NCBI RefSeq assembly: GCF_008692605.1
Contig: NZ_LFCT01000019.1
Location: 60,555-124,554, forward strand
Direction: 5' to 3'
From: Sphingobium estronivorans
Lineage (GTDB): Bacteria > Pseudomonadota > Alphaproteobacteria > Sphingomonadales > Sphingomonadaceae
Length of the DNA stretch: 64,000 nucleotides
A program made the position numbers and the translations under genes. Below are positions 8,244-15,874 of the stretch, piece after piece. Numbering within the stretch: position 1 is the stretch's first letter; every line of letters starts with the position of its first letter. The notes under the pieces are model-generated. The model ran no database searches. It was not told the DNA's origin and was given only the letters and a program-made list of their open reading frames with translations.

Positions 8244-9437
8244 ATGAACGATCCGCACCGATGGTTGAACGAGCATCCCGAACTCGGCTCGGGACCGATC
8301 CCGATCGAGCCCTATATCGCACCGGACTGGTACGAACGGGAGCGCGAGAAGATCTTCAGGAAGGTATGGCTCTGCGTAGGCCGGACGGACGAAATACCGA
8401 ACAAGGGTGACTATAAGGTCAAGCGCCTTGCTGCGGCAGACACATCGATCATCCTGATGCGCGGCAAGGATGATGTCGTGCGCGCCCATCACAATAGCTG
8501 CGCGCATCGCGGCAATACCGTCGTGACCGAAACCGGACCGGAAACTTTCGGTCGCAGCAAGGCGGCAATCGTCACCTGCCGTTTCCACGGATGGGTCTAT
8601 GGCGCGGACGGCGAGTTGAAGCATGTGCCCAGCGAAGAACGCTTCTATCAGTGCTTCGACAAGAAACAGAACGGCCTGTCCCCGATCCATGTCGATTTCT
8701 GGGAAGGTTTCATCTTCGTCAATCTGGCGGAAACGCCCGACAACAGCCTGGTCGAGTTCCTGGGTGACTATGCCGGACATTTTGCCGGCTTCCCCTTTGC
8801 CGAACTCAGCTATCAGTTCACTTATCATACCGAGCTGGAATGCAACTGGAAGGTCGCGCACGACGCCTTTGCGGAAGCCTATCATGTCGACACCATCCAT
8901 GCCGGCTCCTTCCCCAACACTTTTTCCACCGGCCTTCAGAATGTGAAGCTGATGGGGCCGCACCGGACCTGCGCGGTGTGCCTGACGCTGGGCGCGACGC
9001 CCACCCCCGTCGCCGGCATCGCCAATTCCATCGCGGGCGCTTCGCTTGTCACGCAGCGCGCCGAAACGATGCTGCCGCCGGCGATCAACCCCGACAAGCG
9101 GGATGACTTCGCGTTCGAACTGAGCGTGCTGTTCCCCAACACGCTCATCCACGTATCGGAAGGCATCTGGTTCACCCACCAGTTCTGGCCGATCGCTCAT
9201 AACCGGACGCTGTGGGAAGGGCGCTATTATGTCCGTCCGCCCAAGACCAACGCCGAACGCTGGGCGACGGAACATGCCATTACGCTTCAGCGCAACGCCT
9301 GGCTGGAGGACACGGCCACCATGGAGGACACGCAGCGGGCGATGCAGTCGCGCGCCAAGATGGTGCAGAATTTGCAGGATGACGAAATTCTCATCCGGCA
9401 CAGCGCCGCCATTGTCGATGAATATGTCAACGCCTGA
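8244..9437 (+). CDS. Rieske [2Fe-2S] ring-hydroxylating oxygenase, alpha subunit (copy 2)
   Basis: A 397-residue paralogue of the alpha subunit at 3496-4734, with shared blocks such as GDYKVKxLA, THQFWP and NAWLEDTATMEDT. The Rieske cluster ligands are in CAHRGN (C86, H88) and CRFHGW (C112, H115). The catalytic iron motif is AEAYHVDTIH (E211, H214, H219), preceded by an Asp at 207. The start at 8244 follows AAGGAC; the 61 upstream in-frame residues lack family similarity. It is first in a plus-strand operon with the small protein, the SnoaL-like protein and a Rieske ferredoxin. Divergence between the copies suggests related but different substrates, or two successive hydroxylations. Confidence 0.93.
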   Translation: MNDPHRWLNEHPELGSGPIPIEPYIAPDWYEREREKIFRKVWLCVGRTDEIPNKGDYKVKRLAAADTSIILMRGKDDVVRAHHNSCAHRGNTVVTETGPETFGRSKAAIVTCRFHGWVYGADGELKHVPSEERFYQCFDKKQNGLSPIHVDFWEGFIFVNLAETPDNSLVEFLGDYAGHFAGFPFAELSYQFTYHTELECNWKVAHDAFAEAYHVDTIHAGSFPNTFSTGLQNVKLMGPHRTCAVCLTLGATPTPVAGIANSIAGASLVTQRAETMLPPAINPDKRDDFAFELSVLFPNTLIHVSEGIWFTHQFWPIAHNRTLWEGRYYVRPPKTNAERWATEHAITLQRNAWLEDTATMEDTQRAMQSRAKMVQNLQDDEILIRHSAAIVDEYVNA

Positions 9438-9450
9438 GGGAGACGCGACC

Positions 9451-9822
9451 ATGACGCAAGCTGAATTGCCCGCCGGGTTCGAAGATCTGTCCACCTGCCT
9501 CGACTGGAACCTGCCGACGGCCGACCAGCGCCAGAAGAAGCGGCAGGCATCGTCCAGGGCGGAATTGCGCGCATTTTATGACCAGATGCTGGCGCGGCTT
9601 CCCGACGCGCTGGCGGAAGTCGACCGATTTCCGCTCGGGCAACTGCCGGAAAGCCATCATGCCCTCTACAATCTCGCTTTGTCGCTCGCCGAAGTCGCGC
9701 CGCACATCGAGCTTTATGCCGGTTCGACGGGCGTGCCCTATGCCTTCGAGGAGGGGCGGTTCATCGCCGTGCATGGTGGACAGGATACCTGGCGCGGGCT
9801 GAGTCCGATGTCCGTGGCCTGA
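9451..9822 (+). CDS. Small conserved protein associated with Rieske oxygenase (copy 2)
   Basis: A 123-residue protein, 13 bases after the alpha subunit, paralogous to the protein at 3140-3484. Common blocks are LARLPDALAEV, LAEVAPHIELYAGSTGVPYAFEEGRF and a short polar C-terminus. There are no cysteines placed for a cluster and no membrane segment. I do not recognise a named family. The fixed gene order (alpha, this protein, SnoaL-like) in copy 2, and its adjacency to alpha in copy 1, argue for a role in the oxygenase complex. Its stop is followed one base later by the start of the SnoaL-like gene, so the two are likely translationally coupled. Confidence 0.78.
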   Translation: MTQAELPAGFEDLSTCLDWNLPTADQRQKKRQASSRAELRAFYDQMLARLPDALAEVDRFPLGQLPESHHALYNLALSLAEVAPHIELYAGSTGVPYAFEEGRFIAVHGGQDTWRGLSPMSVA

Positions 9823-9823
9823 T

Positions 9824-10318
9824 ATGAGCGCAACGCTTCCCCTGTCGGTTGAGGAACGATTGTTCCGGATCGAGGCGCGCAACGAGATTTCCGATCTCGT
9901 TGCGCGCTACGCCCACGGCGCCGACCGCAAAAACGACCCTGCGATGATGCAGCCCCTCTTTCATGAGGATGCCGTCTGGTCGGCGGAAGGCTTTGCAACC
10001 TTTCACGGCGCTCCGGCGATCGCCGCTGGACTGGCCGGGATCGCCGCCACGCAAGTGCTCTGGTCGATCCACTATATGATCGCGCCCTATGTCGAGCTCG
10101 CGAAAGACGCGCGGTCCGCGCGATGCCATTGGTATCTGTGGGAACTGTCCACGATGGCCGAGGGCGACGGGCAGGAAGATCGCTGGCTGGGCGGCTGGTA
10201 CGACAGCATCGCAAGATATGAGGATAATCTATGGAAATTTGCATCGGTGAAGCTGGATTTGCGGATACAGGGGGTGGCGATGCCGCCCTGGAGCCTCAGG
10301 AAGGCGTTCGATCAATGA
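9824..10318 (+). CDS. NTF2/SnoaL-like protein, possible oxygenase beta-type subunit (copy 2)
   Basis: A 164-residue protein with the SnoaL_4-type N-terminus VEERLFRIEARNEISDLVARYAHGADRKN, followed by MMQPLFHEDAVWSAEGFATFHG and C-terminal strands with WYLWELS, GGWYD and WKFASVKLDL. It is paralogous to the product of 4774-5253. Dioxygenase beta subunits have this fold, and its position inside the oxygenase operon supports that reading; an independent catalytic role is possible. It lies one base after the small protein, and its stop overlaps the start of the ferredoxin (ATGA), which indicates translational coupling. Confidence 0.82.
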   Translation: MSATLPLSVEERLFRIEARNEISDLVARYAHGADRKNDPAMMQPLFHEDAVWSAEGFATFHGAPAIAAGLAGIAATQVLWSIHYMIAPYVELAKDARSARCHWYLWELSTMAEGDGQEDRWLGGWYDSIARYEDNLWKFASVKLDLRIQGVAMPPWSLRKAFDQ

Positions 10319-10617
10319 TCCGGTTGTGCGCGGTCGATGAACTGAGCGAAGACGAGATTCTGCGGGCCGAACTGGACGACGGACATGGAATCGCGGTCTA
10401 TCTGCTCGATGGCGAGATATTCGCCACCGACGATCTGTGCACCCATGGCGAGGCGTCGCTGGCGGAAGGGGAGATAGAGGACGGGAAGATCGTCTGCCCC
10501 TACCATCTGGGCAGCTTCGACATCCGGACCGGCGCCGCCTGCGCAGCGCCTTGTTCGATCGCGCTCAAGACCTACGCCGTCGAGATCGTCGACGGCGCGG
10601 TTCATATCGCGCTGTGA
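10315..10617 (+). CDS. Rieske-type [2Fe-2S] ferredoxin
   Basis: A 100-residue electron carrier with the Rieske ligands CTHGEASL (C42, H44) and CPYHLGSFD (C61, H64), the spacing typical of bacterial dioxygenase ferredoxins (BphF/CarAc-like). The Met at 10315, overlapping the upstream stop, is preferred to the ORF start at 10231, whose extra residues read across the SnoaL gene. It should take electrons from the ferredoxin reductase at 12011-13261 and feed one or both Rieske alpha subunits. Only one ferredoxin gene is present for the two oxygenases, which suggests sharing. Confidence 0.93.
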   Translation: MIRLCAVDELSEDEILRAELDDGHGIAVYLLDGEIFATDDLCTHGEASLAEGEIEDGKIVCPYHLGSFDIRTGAACAAPCSIALKTYAVEIVDGAVHIAL

Positions 10618-10624
10618 CAGGCTT

Positions 10625-11653
10625 TCAGCCCTTCAGCTGCCGCAAGGTGGCTGAGGGGCGCTCGCCGAAGCGGTCGGCATAATCCCGCGCGAATTTGCTC
10701 AGATGGCTGAAGCCGCAGGCGAGTGCGACATCCGTGACGTTATGCCCTTCCTCGACGCCCTCCAGCAGCATCTTGCGGGCCAGCTCAAGGCGGACATTCT
10801 TGAGATAACCCATCGGCGTCACGCCCCGGAAGCGCCGGAAACCGGCGTGCAGCGAACGGGCGCTGATGCCGGAAACCTCGATCATCTCGTCGAGCGAAAT
10901 CGGTTCGCATGCATGACTGCGGATATAGTCCTCCACGCGCCGGACATAATAGGGCGCAGGACCGGCCGGTGCGGCGTCAAACAGATCGGAATGATTGTGC
11001 GGCACGGCTGCCAGCAAAAGCCGCTTCAGCGTGTCTTCCACGGACCCGCTGGCGCGCGGATGGGTGTAGCCCGCAACCCCATAGTCAATATCGTCGCAGA
11101 TCGTGCGGACGAGGTGGGCGAAGGCCTGCGCTGCGCCGACCAGCGGGACGGGCCGCGTCGAAAACACCAGCTCTTCAGGATTGAACCCCAGCTCCTGCGA
11201 CAATATGCGCTCAAGATCGGCTTTGGGGATTTTGATGGTGAAATGCCTGTAGCCCGCCTCGAATGTCTGGCTGAAATGGGCATTTGGGGCGAGCACGCAC
11301 ATCTGGCCTGGCGCCAGGCTGAAGCTGTCATGATCATGCGTGATGAATGACGTGCCGTTCAGCGAGAATTGCACAAGGTAATTCTGTCCCATCTGGGGCA
11401 CGTCGATGGAAATATGGCCGAACGGGTTGCCGTAATCCTGCGCGTTGAACGTCAAAGCCCTGAGCTGCGCCTGGTTATGGCGAAAGTCGATGGGGGGACT
11501 GCCGCCCCGCACGTCCAGCCGGTGTGGGCAGAACATCCGGCTCATATGCGCTTCGACTTCGCCAGCGTCGGTGCTGCTGAACCTGTTCCATTGGATCAGG
11601 GGCAGCGCTTCCCCGTTCCAGAAACGGCTGGGCACGGGCATATCCGTCAGCAT
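10625..11653 (-). CDS. AraC/XylS-family transcriptional regulator
   Basis: A 342-residue protein with an N-terminal effector/dimer domain of the AraC_binding_2 type (SLAPGQMCVLAPNAHFSQTF, about residues 110-130) and a C-terminal double helix-turn-helix. The latter contains PISLDEMIEVSGISARSLHAGFRRFRGVTPMGYLKNVRLELARKMLL and VTDVALACGFSHLSKFARDYADRFGERPSATLR. This architecture is shared with activators of aromatic-degradation operons. It sits convergent to the Rieske copy 2 operon and divergent from the ferredoxin reductase, so it probably activates the oxygenase locus. It is a different subfamily from the three OruR-like AraC proteins further along. Confidence 0.9.
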   Translation of the reverse strand: MLTDMPVPSRFWNGEALPLIQWNRFSSTDAGEVEAHMSRMFCPHRLDVRGGSPPIDFRHNQAQLRALTFNAQDYGNPFGHISIDVPQMGQNYLVQFSLNGTSFITHDHDSFSLAPGQMCVLAPNAHFSQTFEAGYRHFTIKIPKADLERILSQELGFNPEELVFSTRPVPLVGAAQAFAHLVRTICDDIDYGVAGYTHPRASGSVEDTLKRLLLAAVPHNHSDLFDAAPAGPAPYYVRRVEDYIRSHACEPISLDEMIEVSGISARSLHAGFRRFRGVTPMGYLKNVRLELARKMLLEGVEEGHNVTDVALACGFSHLSKFARDYADRFGERPSATLRQLKG

Positions 11654-12010
11654 GCCGGTTTCCGGCGATCATCTGTGTGGGTGGGGTTGATCGGCGATAG
11701 GCCCGAAACCGAAACATGCGCCATCGGGCACGCCCTGTCGTGCCTGTTCAAAGCCACCATCGTCACGCAACAGATCATGTCGCTATCTCCTCGTCCCTTT
11801 CGCAAGGACGCTCTATTTTTCCGATTTGGTCAAGCGGCGGCTGGAAGAATGTCGCATAGGCGGGGCAAGGATTGCGAAAACGGGATAGTGGCGGCGAAAT
11901 TTTAAGCCCAGATTCAAAGCCAGCACGTCGAAATGGCGAAACCTGCCTCGGGTAGCCGACCAGTGCCGCAAAGCCGGCTGGCTGCGTCGACAGGATCTGG
12001 GAGAATCGAA
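11654..12010. promoter_or_regulatory. 357-bp divergent intergenic region, AraC regulator / ferredoxin reductase
   Basis: No convincing gene. An in-frame ATG at 11933 could extend the reductase, but its extra residues are not family-like and it lacks a good ribosome-binding site. The region should contain the promoters of the AraC gene (leftward) and the reductase (rightward). I found no repeated operator here matching the motif described for the 14-41 kb genes. Confidence 0.4.
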
Positions 12011-13261
12011 TTGAACGAACGAATCGCTACGGACGTCCTTGTGATCGGTGGTGGCCATGCGGGCGCCCATCTGGCCATTTCGCTCCGGCAGAAGGGCTTT
12101 TCGGGAACGATCACCGTCGTGAGCGATGAGCCCACGCTGCCTTATGACCGCCCCCCTTTGTCCAAGGCTTATTTGATCGGCAACATGCAGATCGACCGGC
12201 TTCTGCTGCGCGACAATGCCTATTGGACAGAGCAGCAGGTGCATTTCGAACTGGGCTGCCGTGTCAGCGTTCTGGATACGGCGCATAAGCAGGTCGAACT
12301 GGAGGATGGCCGGGCCATCGCCTTCCAGTGGTGCGTTCTGGCTACCGGGGGCAAGGTACGCAGCCTCGTCTGTCCAGGATCGGAGCTTGGCGGCATTCAC
12401 TATCTCCGCACCGTGGCCGACGTGGACGCGATCCGCCACGGGCTGGAAAACGGCGGCCGGCTGGGGATCATCGGGGCTGGCTATGTGGGGCTGGAAGTGG
12501 CCGCTGCGGCGCGTGAAATGGGCCATGACGTGGCAGTTATCGAGGCGCAGGACAGGGTCCTCCAGCGGGTGACTTCGCCCATCGTCTCCGACTTTTTCGA
12601 GCGCCAGCATCGGGCGCGCGGGGTGGCGTTGCACCTTGGAGCGCAGGTGGCCGCTTTTGTCGGCGAAGGGCGCGTGTCGGCCGTCCGGCTTGCTTCGGGT
12701 GAGGACATTCCGGTCGATCTCGCGATCGTGGGGATCGGCATCGATGCCGAGGCGACGCTTGCCGAAAAGGCGGGTATTGCCTGCGACAGCGGCGTGCTGG
12801 TGGACGAATATTGCCGCACCTCGGCCGAGGCTGTTCTGGCCATCGGAGATTGCGCCCGGCATCCGAACGATTTCGCAGGCGGGCTGTGGCGGCTCGAGTC
12901 CGTGCAGCACGCAATGGACTCCGCGGCGATCGCGGCGGACACCATCATGGACGCCCCGACGGAATATAGGGCGCTGCCGACATTCTGGTCCGATCAGTTC
13001 GACCTGAAGCTGCAATCGGCGGGCCTGAACAAGGATGCCGACGAAATCATCGTCCGGGGCGACAGTCAGGACGGTCCATTTGCCGCCCTATATTTGAAGG
13101 AAGGCCGCATCATTTCGATAGATGCGATCAACAGCCCCAAGGATTTCATGGGCGCGCGTTCGCTGATCATCAAGGGCGCCATGCCGGATCGGACGCAGCT
13201 TGCAGACATGTCCATCGCTCTGAAAAAGGTCGATTGTCGCGAAGCGCTGCGCGCGACGTGA
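12011..13261 (+). CDS. NAD(P)H-dependent ferredoxin reductase (FAD)
   Basis: A reductase of about 416 residues of the putidaredoxin/BphA4 type. The first FAD motif is VLVIGGGHAGAHLAISLRQKG near the N-terminus, followed by YDRPPLSKAYL. The NAD-binding GxGxxG is LGIIGAGYVGLEVAAAAREMGHDV in the middle. The second FAD motif is VLAIGDCARHPN, followed by LESVQHAMDSA. I favour a TTG start at 12011 behind GGGAGA, because it places the dinucleotide fold at the usual distance. It transfers electrons from NAD(P)H to the Rieske ferredoxin. It is monocistronic here, followed by a palindromic terminator-like element. Confidence 0.92.
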   Translation: MNERIATDVLVIGGGHAGAHLAISLRQKGFSGTITVVSDEPTLPYDRPPLSKAYLIGNMQIDRLLLRDNAYWTEQQVHFELGCRVSVLDTAHKQVELEDGRAIAFQWCVLATGGKVRSLVCPGSELGGIHYLRTVADVDAIRHGLENGGRLGIIGAGYVGLEVAAAAREMGHDVAVIEAQDRVLQRVTSPIVSDFFERQHRARGVALHLGAQVAAFVGEGRVSAVRLASGEDIPVDLAIVGIGIDAEATLAEKAGIACDSGVLVDEYCRTSAEAVLAIGDCARHPNDFAGGLWRLESVQHAMDSAAIAADTIMDAPTEYRALPTFWSDQFDLKLQSAGLNKDADEIIVRGDSQDGPFAALYLKEGRIISIDAINSPKDFMGARSLIIKGAMPDRTQLADMSIALKKVDCREALRAT

Positions 13262-13385
13262 GGTCGACTTTGTTGCACGACAAGGTGATGGATTGGTTTG
13301 CGGCGCCAGACGGCCGGCTTGGTCGAACGCTGCGGTTTTGATCGCCGCAGCGCTCGCTCTCAGTTTTTGTTGTTGCATCCTTTTA

Positions 13386-13463
13386 TGCGGAAAAACCGAG
13401 ATCGGAGTCCCGTGCCTCCGGAGAGCCGGAGTCACGTGCCTCCGGCTCTCCCACTTTTCCGCA
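13386..13463. repeat. 78-bp palindromic element, possible bidirectional terminator
   Basis: Outer inverted arms TGCGGAAAA (13386-13394) and TTTTCCGCA (13455-13463) enclose a perfect inner hairpin GGAGAGCCGGAG / CTCCGGCTCTCC (13420-13431 and 13440-13451, 8-base loop). It also contains a 24-base-period direct repeat, GGAGTC(C/A)CGTGCCTCCGG. It lies between the convergent reductase and BKACE genes and has short T-runs outside the stem on both strands, which suits a bidirectional terminator. The nested symmetry also resembles a REP- or MITE-like unit. Confidence 0.6.
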
Positions 13464-13508
13464 CGATGCTTTGGGAATTCCCTTTGCGGCGTCCCTGATA
13501 GATGAAGT

Positions 13509-14567
13509 TCAGTCCGGCTTGCGCAGGAAACCCTGGTTGCCGCCATTGCGATTGGGCGCGAAGCCATTGGCGCGCAGCGTCTCCTCCGCCGTTTCGTAGA
13601 AGACGCCGATCTGCATGATCTCGCGCGCCTGCTTCCCCGTCGCGATGGGGCGGCCAAATTCACCGGCTATGCGCACCAACTGCTTGATCTGCTCGACGGA
13701 ACTCATCTTGCCCGTGCGGGTCTGATTCCAGAGCACATCCTCGATGCCGCACCGCACATGCAGGCCCAGCGCCATGCCGATCATGTTCACGGGCAGCACG
13801 TTCAGCACCGAACTTTCCACCGTGATAATCGCGCCGTCGGGCGCGGCCCGCAGGAAGTTGGCGAGATTGTAGATGTTCGCCTGATCCATGCCGCCGCTGA
13901 TCGCGACCCAGTTCATCACCAGCGGCCCCTTGTAGACGCCCCGGCGGATCATCCGCTCGATCGTTTCAAAGCTGTTGATGTTGTAGCACTGGAACTCGCT
14001 TTGAATGCCGGCGGCGGACAGGCGGCGGATATGCTCCTCGACCCAGCTCGGGTTCGAAGGGACGATCATGTCCTTGTAGGTTGCGTAAAGGTGCGGGAAG
14101 CCCCGCGAAACGCCCTTGAAATCGTCTATGCCCGCATGTTCGGTCACATTCATCTGCGTCGTGTTGACGGTCACGGTCACCTGATCGGGCTTGGGATCGA
14201 GTTCGGCCAGCATATGCCGCGTGTCGTCGCTCAGCCACTTGGCGGTCGCGCCATCGTCTTCCGGCGCGAAACTGATGGAGCCGCCCACCTGGATCACCAT
14301 GTCCGGCACGGCCTTGCGCACGCCGGCGATCAGTTCATTGAACATGGACAGGCGCTTGCTGCCCCGGCCATCGGCCTCGCGGACATGCAGATGCAGCACG
14401 GTGGCGCCGGCTTCGTAGCAATCCACCGCCTTCTGGATCTGCTCCTCCATCGTCACGGGAATGTCTTCGGGGAAGTCGGAGGGTATCCAGCCCGGCGCAT
14501 AGGGCGCGGCCGTGATGATCAGGGGCTGCTGGTTCTCAGGATACAGGTGGCCGTCGAGAAAATTCAT
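13509..14567 (-). CDS. Beta-keto acid cleavage enzyme, BKACE/DUF849 family (copy 1)
   Basis: A 352-residue TIM-barrel enzyme of the family that includes Kce (3-keto-5-aminohexanoate cleavage enzyme). The family reaction is beta-keto acid plus acetyl-CoA giving acetoacetate plus a shorter acyl-CoA. The zinc-binding HxH is in ATVLHLHVREADG. IQVGGSISFAPEDD and VTVTVNTTQMNV are further barrel strands. It is very close to the enzyme at 24194-25252 (same QCYNINSFE-type substrate region) and more distant from the one at 36178. The start at 14567 aligns with its paralogue. A copy of the AraC-type operator lies about 110 bases upstream. Confidence 0.92.
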   Translation of the reverse strand: MNFLDGHLYPENQQPLIITAAPYAPGWIPSDFPEDIPVTMEEQIQKAVDCYEAGATVLHLHVREADGRGSKRLSMFNELIAGVRKAVPDMVIQVGGSISFAPEDDGATAKWLSDDTRHMLAELDPKPDQVTVTVNTTQMNVTEHAGIDDFKGVSRGFPHLYATYKDMIVPSNPSWVEEHIRRLSAAGIQSEFQCYNINSFETIERMIRRGVYKGPLVMNWVAISGGMDQANIYNLANFLRAAPDGAIITVESSVLNVLPVNMIGMALGLHVRCGIEDVLWNQTRTGKMSSVEQIKQLVRIAGEFGRPIATGKQAREIMQIGVFYETAEETLRANGFAPNRNGGNQGFLRKPD

Positions 14568-14673
14568 GAATCCATCTCCAACAAGAAGCCCTGGGGCGCA
14601 CAAAATGATCGCAGCCTTTTTTAAGAAAGGCTCTCCCCATTTCCGTGGTCCAGACCTACAGCCGTCGGCTCAT

Positions 14674-14708
14674 GGATTTTCCACATTCCGTGCCATTATT
14701 TTGACAAT
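14674..14708 (-). promoter_or_regulatory. AraC/OruR-type operator, site 1 (upstream of BKACE copy 1)
   Basis: Read on the minus strand, the site begins ATTGTCAAAATAATGGCACG and continues GAATGTGGAAAATCC. Its first 25 bases, through GGAATG, are almost identical to site 2 on the other side of the AraC gene. TGTCA, TGGCA and AATG elements recur about one helical turn apart, as expected for AraC-family direct half-sites. Confidence 0.65.
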
Positions 14709-14735
14709 CGGCGCCAACGGGGCGCGGCCGCCGCA

Positions 14736-15761
14736 TCAGGAGCGGCTGGCGGTCATGATCTTCGCGCCCTTGCGCCGCTCCTTGGGCGTCATGCCGAAAG
14801 TCTGCACATGCCAGCGACTGAAGGCGCTGATCGAACTATAACCCAGCATGGCGGCGACATCGGTGATCCGGTTGTGAGGATTGGCGAGATACTGGACCGA
14901 CAATTGCGTCCGCAACCGATCGACCAGTTCGCTGAAAGTCGTTCCTTCGGCATCCAGCGTGCGTTGCAGGGTGCGGACGCTCACGCCGATGAGCGAACAG
15001 CAGGTCTGGATCGTCGCGCGCCCCGAAGGCATCAGCAGCAGCATGGATTGTTCGACCTGCTGGATCAGGCTCTGCGGTTCCGGGCTCATCGCCGACTCTA
15101 TGAGCTTGCGGGCATGTTCGGCCAGCGCGCTGTCGGCATGTTGGCTGGGACGGTCGAGATCACCGGCATCCAGCACCAGACCATAAAATTCGGAATTGAA
15201 CTCCGCGCGGCAGCGGAACAGGCGGCGATAGATCGGCAATTCGGCGGCGGGCGGCGGCTCATGGGTGAAGCAGGCCAGTTTCGGGCGCCAGCTCTCCCCC
15301 AACAGCTCGGTACAAAGGCGGGCGAGCACGCCCAGCGCCAGATCGTAGGAATGCCGCGACGGCTCCGACCCACCCGCCGCGAAATCCTGACGGATGAGGA
15401 TTTCGTCGTCCATGTCCACGATTTGCAGCACCAGCTTGGAATTGATCCGGTCGCGATACCGGTTCAGCGCCGCCAGCGCATCGCGCAAATTCGCCGCGTG
15501 GGCGATCAGCAGGCTTGTCGCGCCCAGGTTGGCCAGCCCCCGGCTCTCCGCCATCCGCAGGCCGAAGGTTATGCAGCCCGTGACGTCCACGGCGCGTTCC
15601 ACCAGCCGCGTCGCCGCACGGCGGGAAATCGTCTGTTCGGGGTTCGACAGCAATTTCTCCGAAAGGCCTACTTCCCGCAGCAGGGGCAGGGGATCGGCCC
15701 CCAGCGCCTCCATCGCCATGAAATAGCCGCTCAATACCGCCGCGCGCACCAGCTCGGCCAT
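14736..15761 (-). CDS. AraC-family regulator with OruR/PF12625-type N-terminal domain (copy 1)
   Basis: A 341-residue protein with an N-terminal ligand-sensing domain of the Arabinose_bd (PF12625) type, marked by the SGYFMAMEALGADPLPLLREVGL opening and TGCITFGLRMAESRGLANLG. The C-terminal HTH_18 domain ends ITDVAAMLGYSSISAFSRWHVQTFGMTPKERR. It is paralogous to 26359-27423 and 33199-34206. I start it at Met 15761 (MAELVRAAVL), behind GGGAGAAGG, which aligns with its paralogues. It is divergent from the quinone-oxidoreductase gene with operator site 2 between them, and site 1 lies past its 3' end. It probably controls the BKACE, oxidoreductase, MFS and TBDR genes around it. Confidence 0.92.
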   Translation of the reverse strand: MAELVRAAVLSGYFMAMEALGADPLPLLREVGLSEKLLSNPEQTISRRAATRLVERAVDVTGCITFGLRMAESRGLANLGATSLLIAHAANLRDALAALNRYRDRINSKLVLQIVDMDDEILIRQDFAAGGSEPSRHSYDLALGVLARLCTELLGESWRPKLACFTHEPPPAAELPIYRRLFRCRAEFNSEFYGLVLDAGDLDRPSQHADSALAEHARKLIESAMSPEPQSLIQQVEQSMLLLMPSGRATIQTCCSLIGVSVRTLQRTLDAEGTTFSELVDRLRTQLSVQYLANPHNRITDVAAMLGYSSISAFSRWHVQTFGMTPKERRKGAKIMTASRS

Positions 15762-15787
15762 TGCCTTCTCCCGTCTGGCTGGCATGA

Positions 15788-15822
15788 ATTGTCAAAATAA
15801 TGGCACGGAATGTACATAATGC
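15788..15822 (+). promoter_or_regulatory. AraC/OruR-type operator, site 2
   Basis: The plus strand begins ATTGTCAAAATAATGGCACG and continues GAATGTACATAATGC. It lies between the divergent AraC copy 1 and quinone-oxidoreductase copy 1 genes, 53 bases before the latter's ATG. It matches site 1 for 25 of its first 25 bases. Confidence 0.68.
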
Positions 15823-15874
15823 AAGCGCGGAAGATTGTAAGCAAGGTCCGGCAATATCGGGGAGATCCAGGGTC

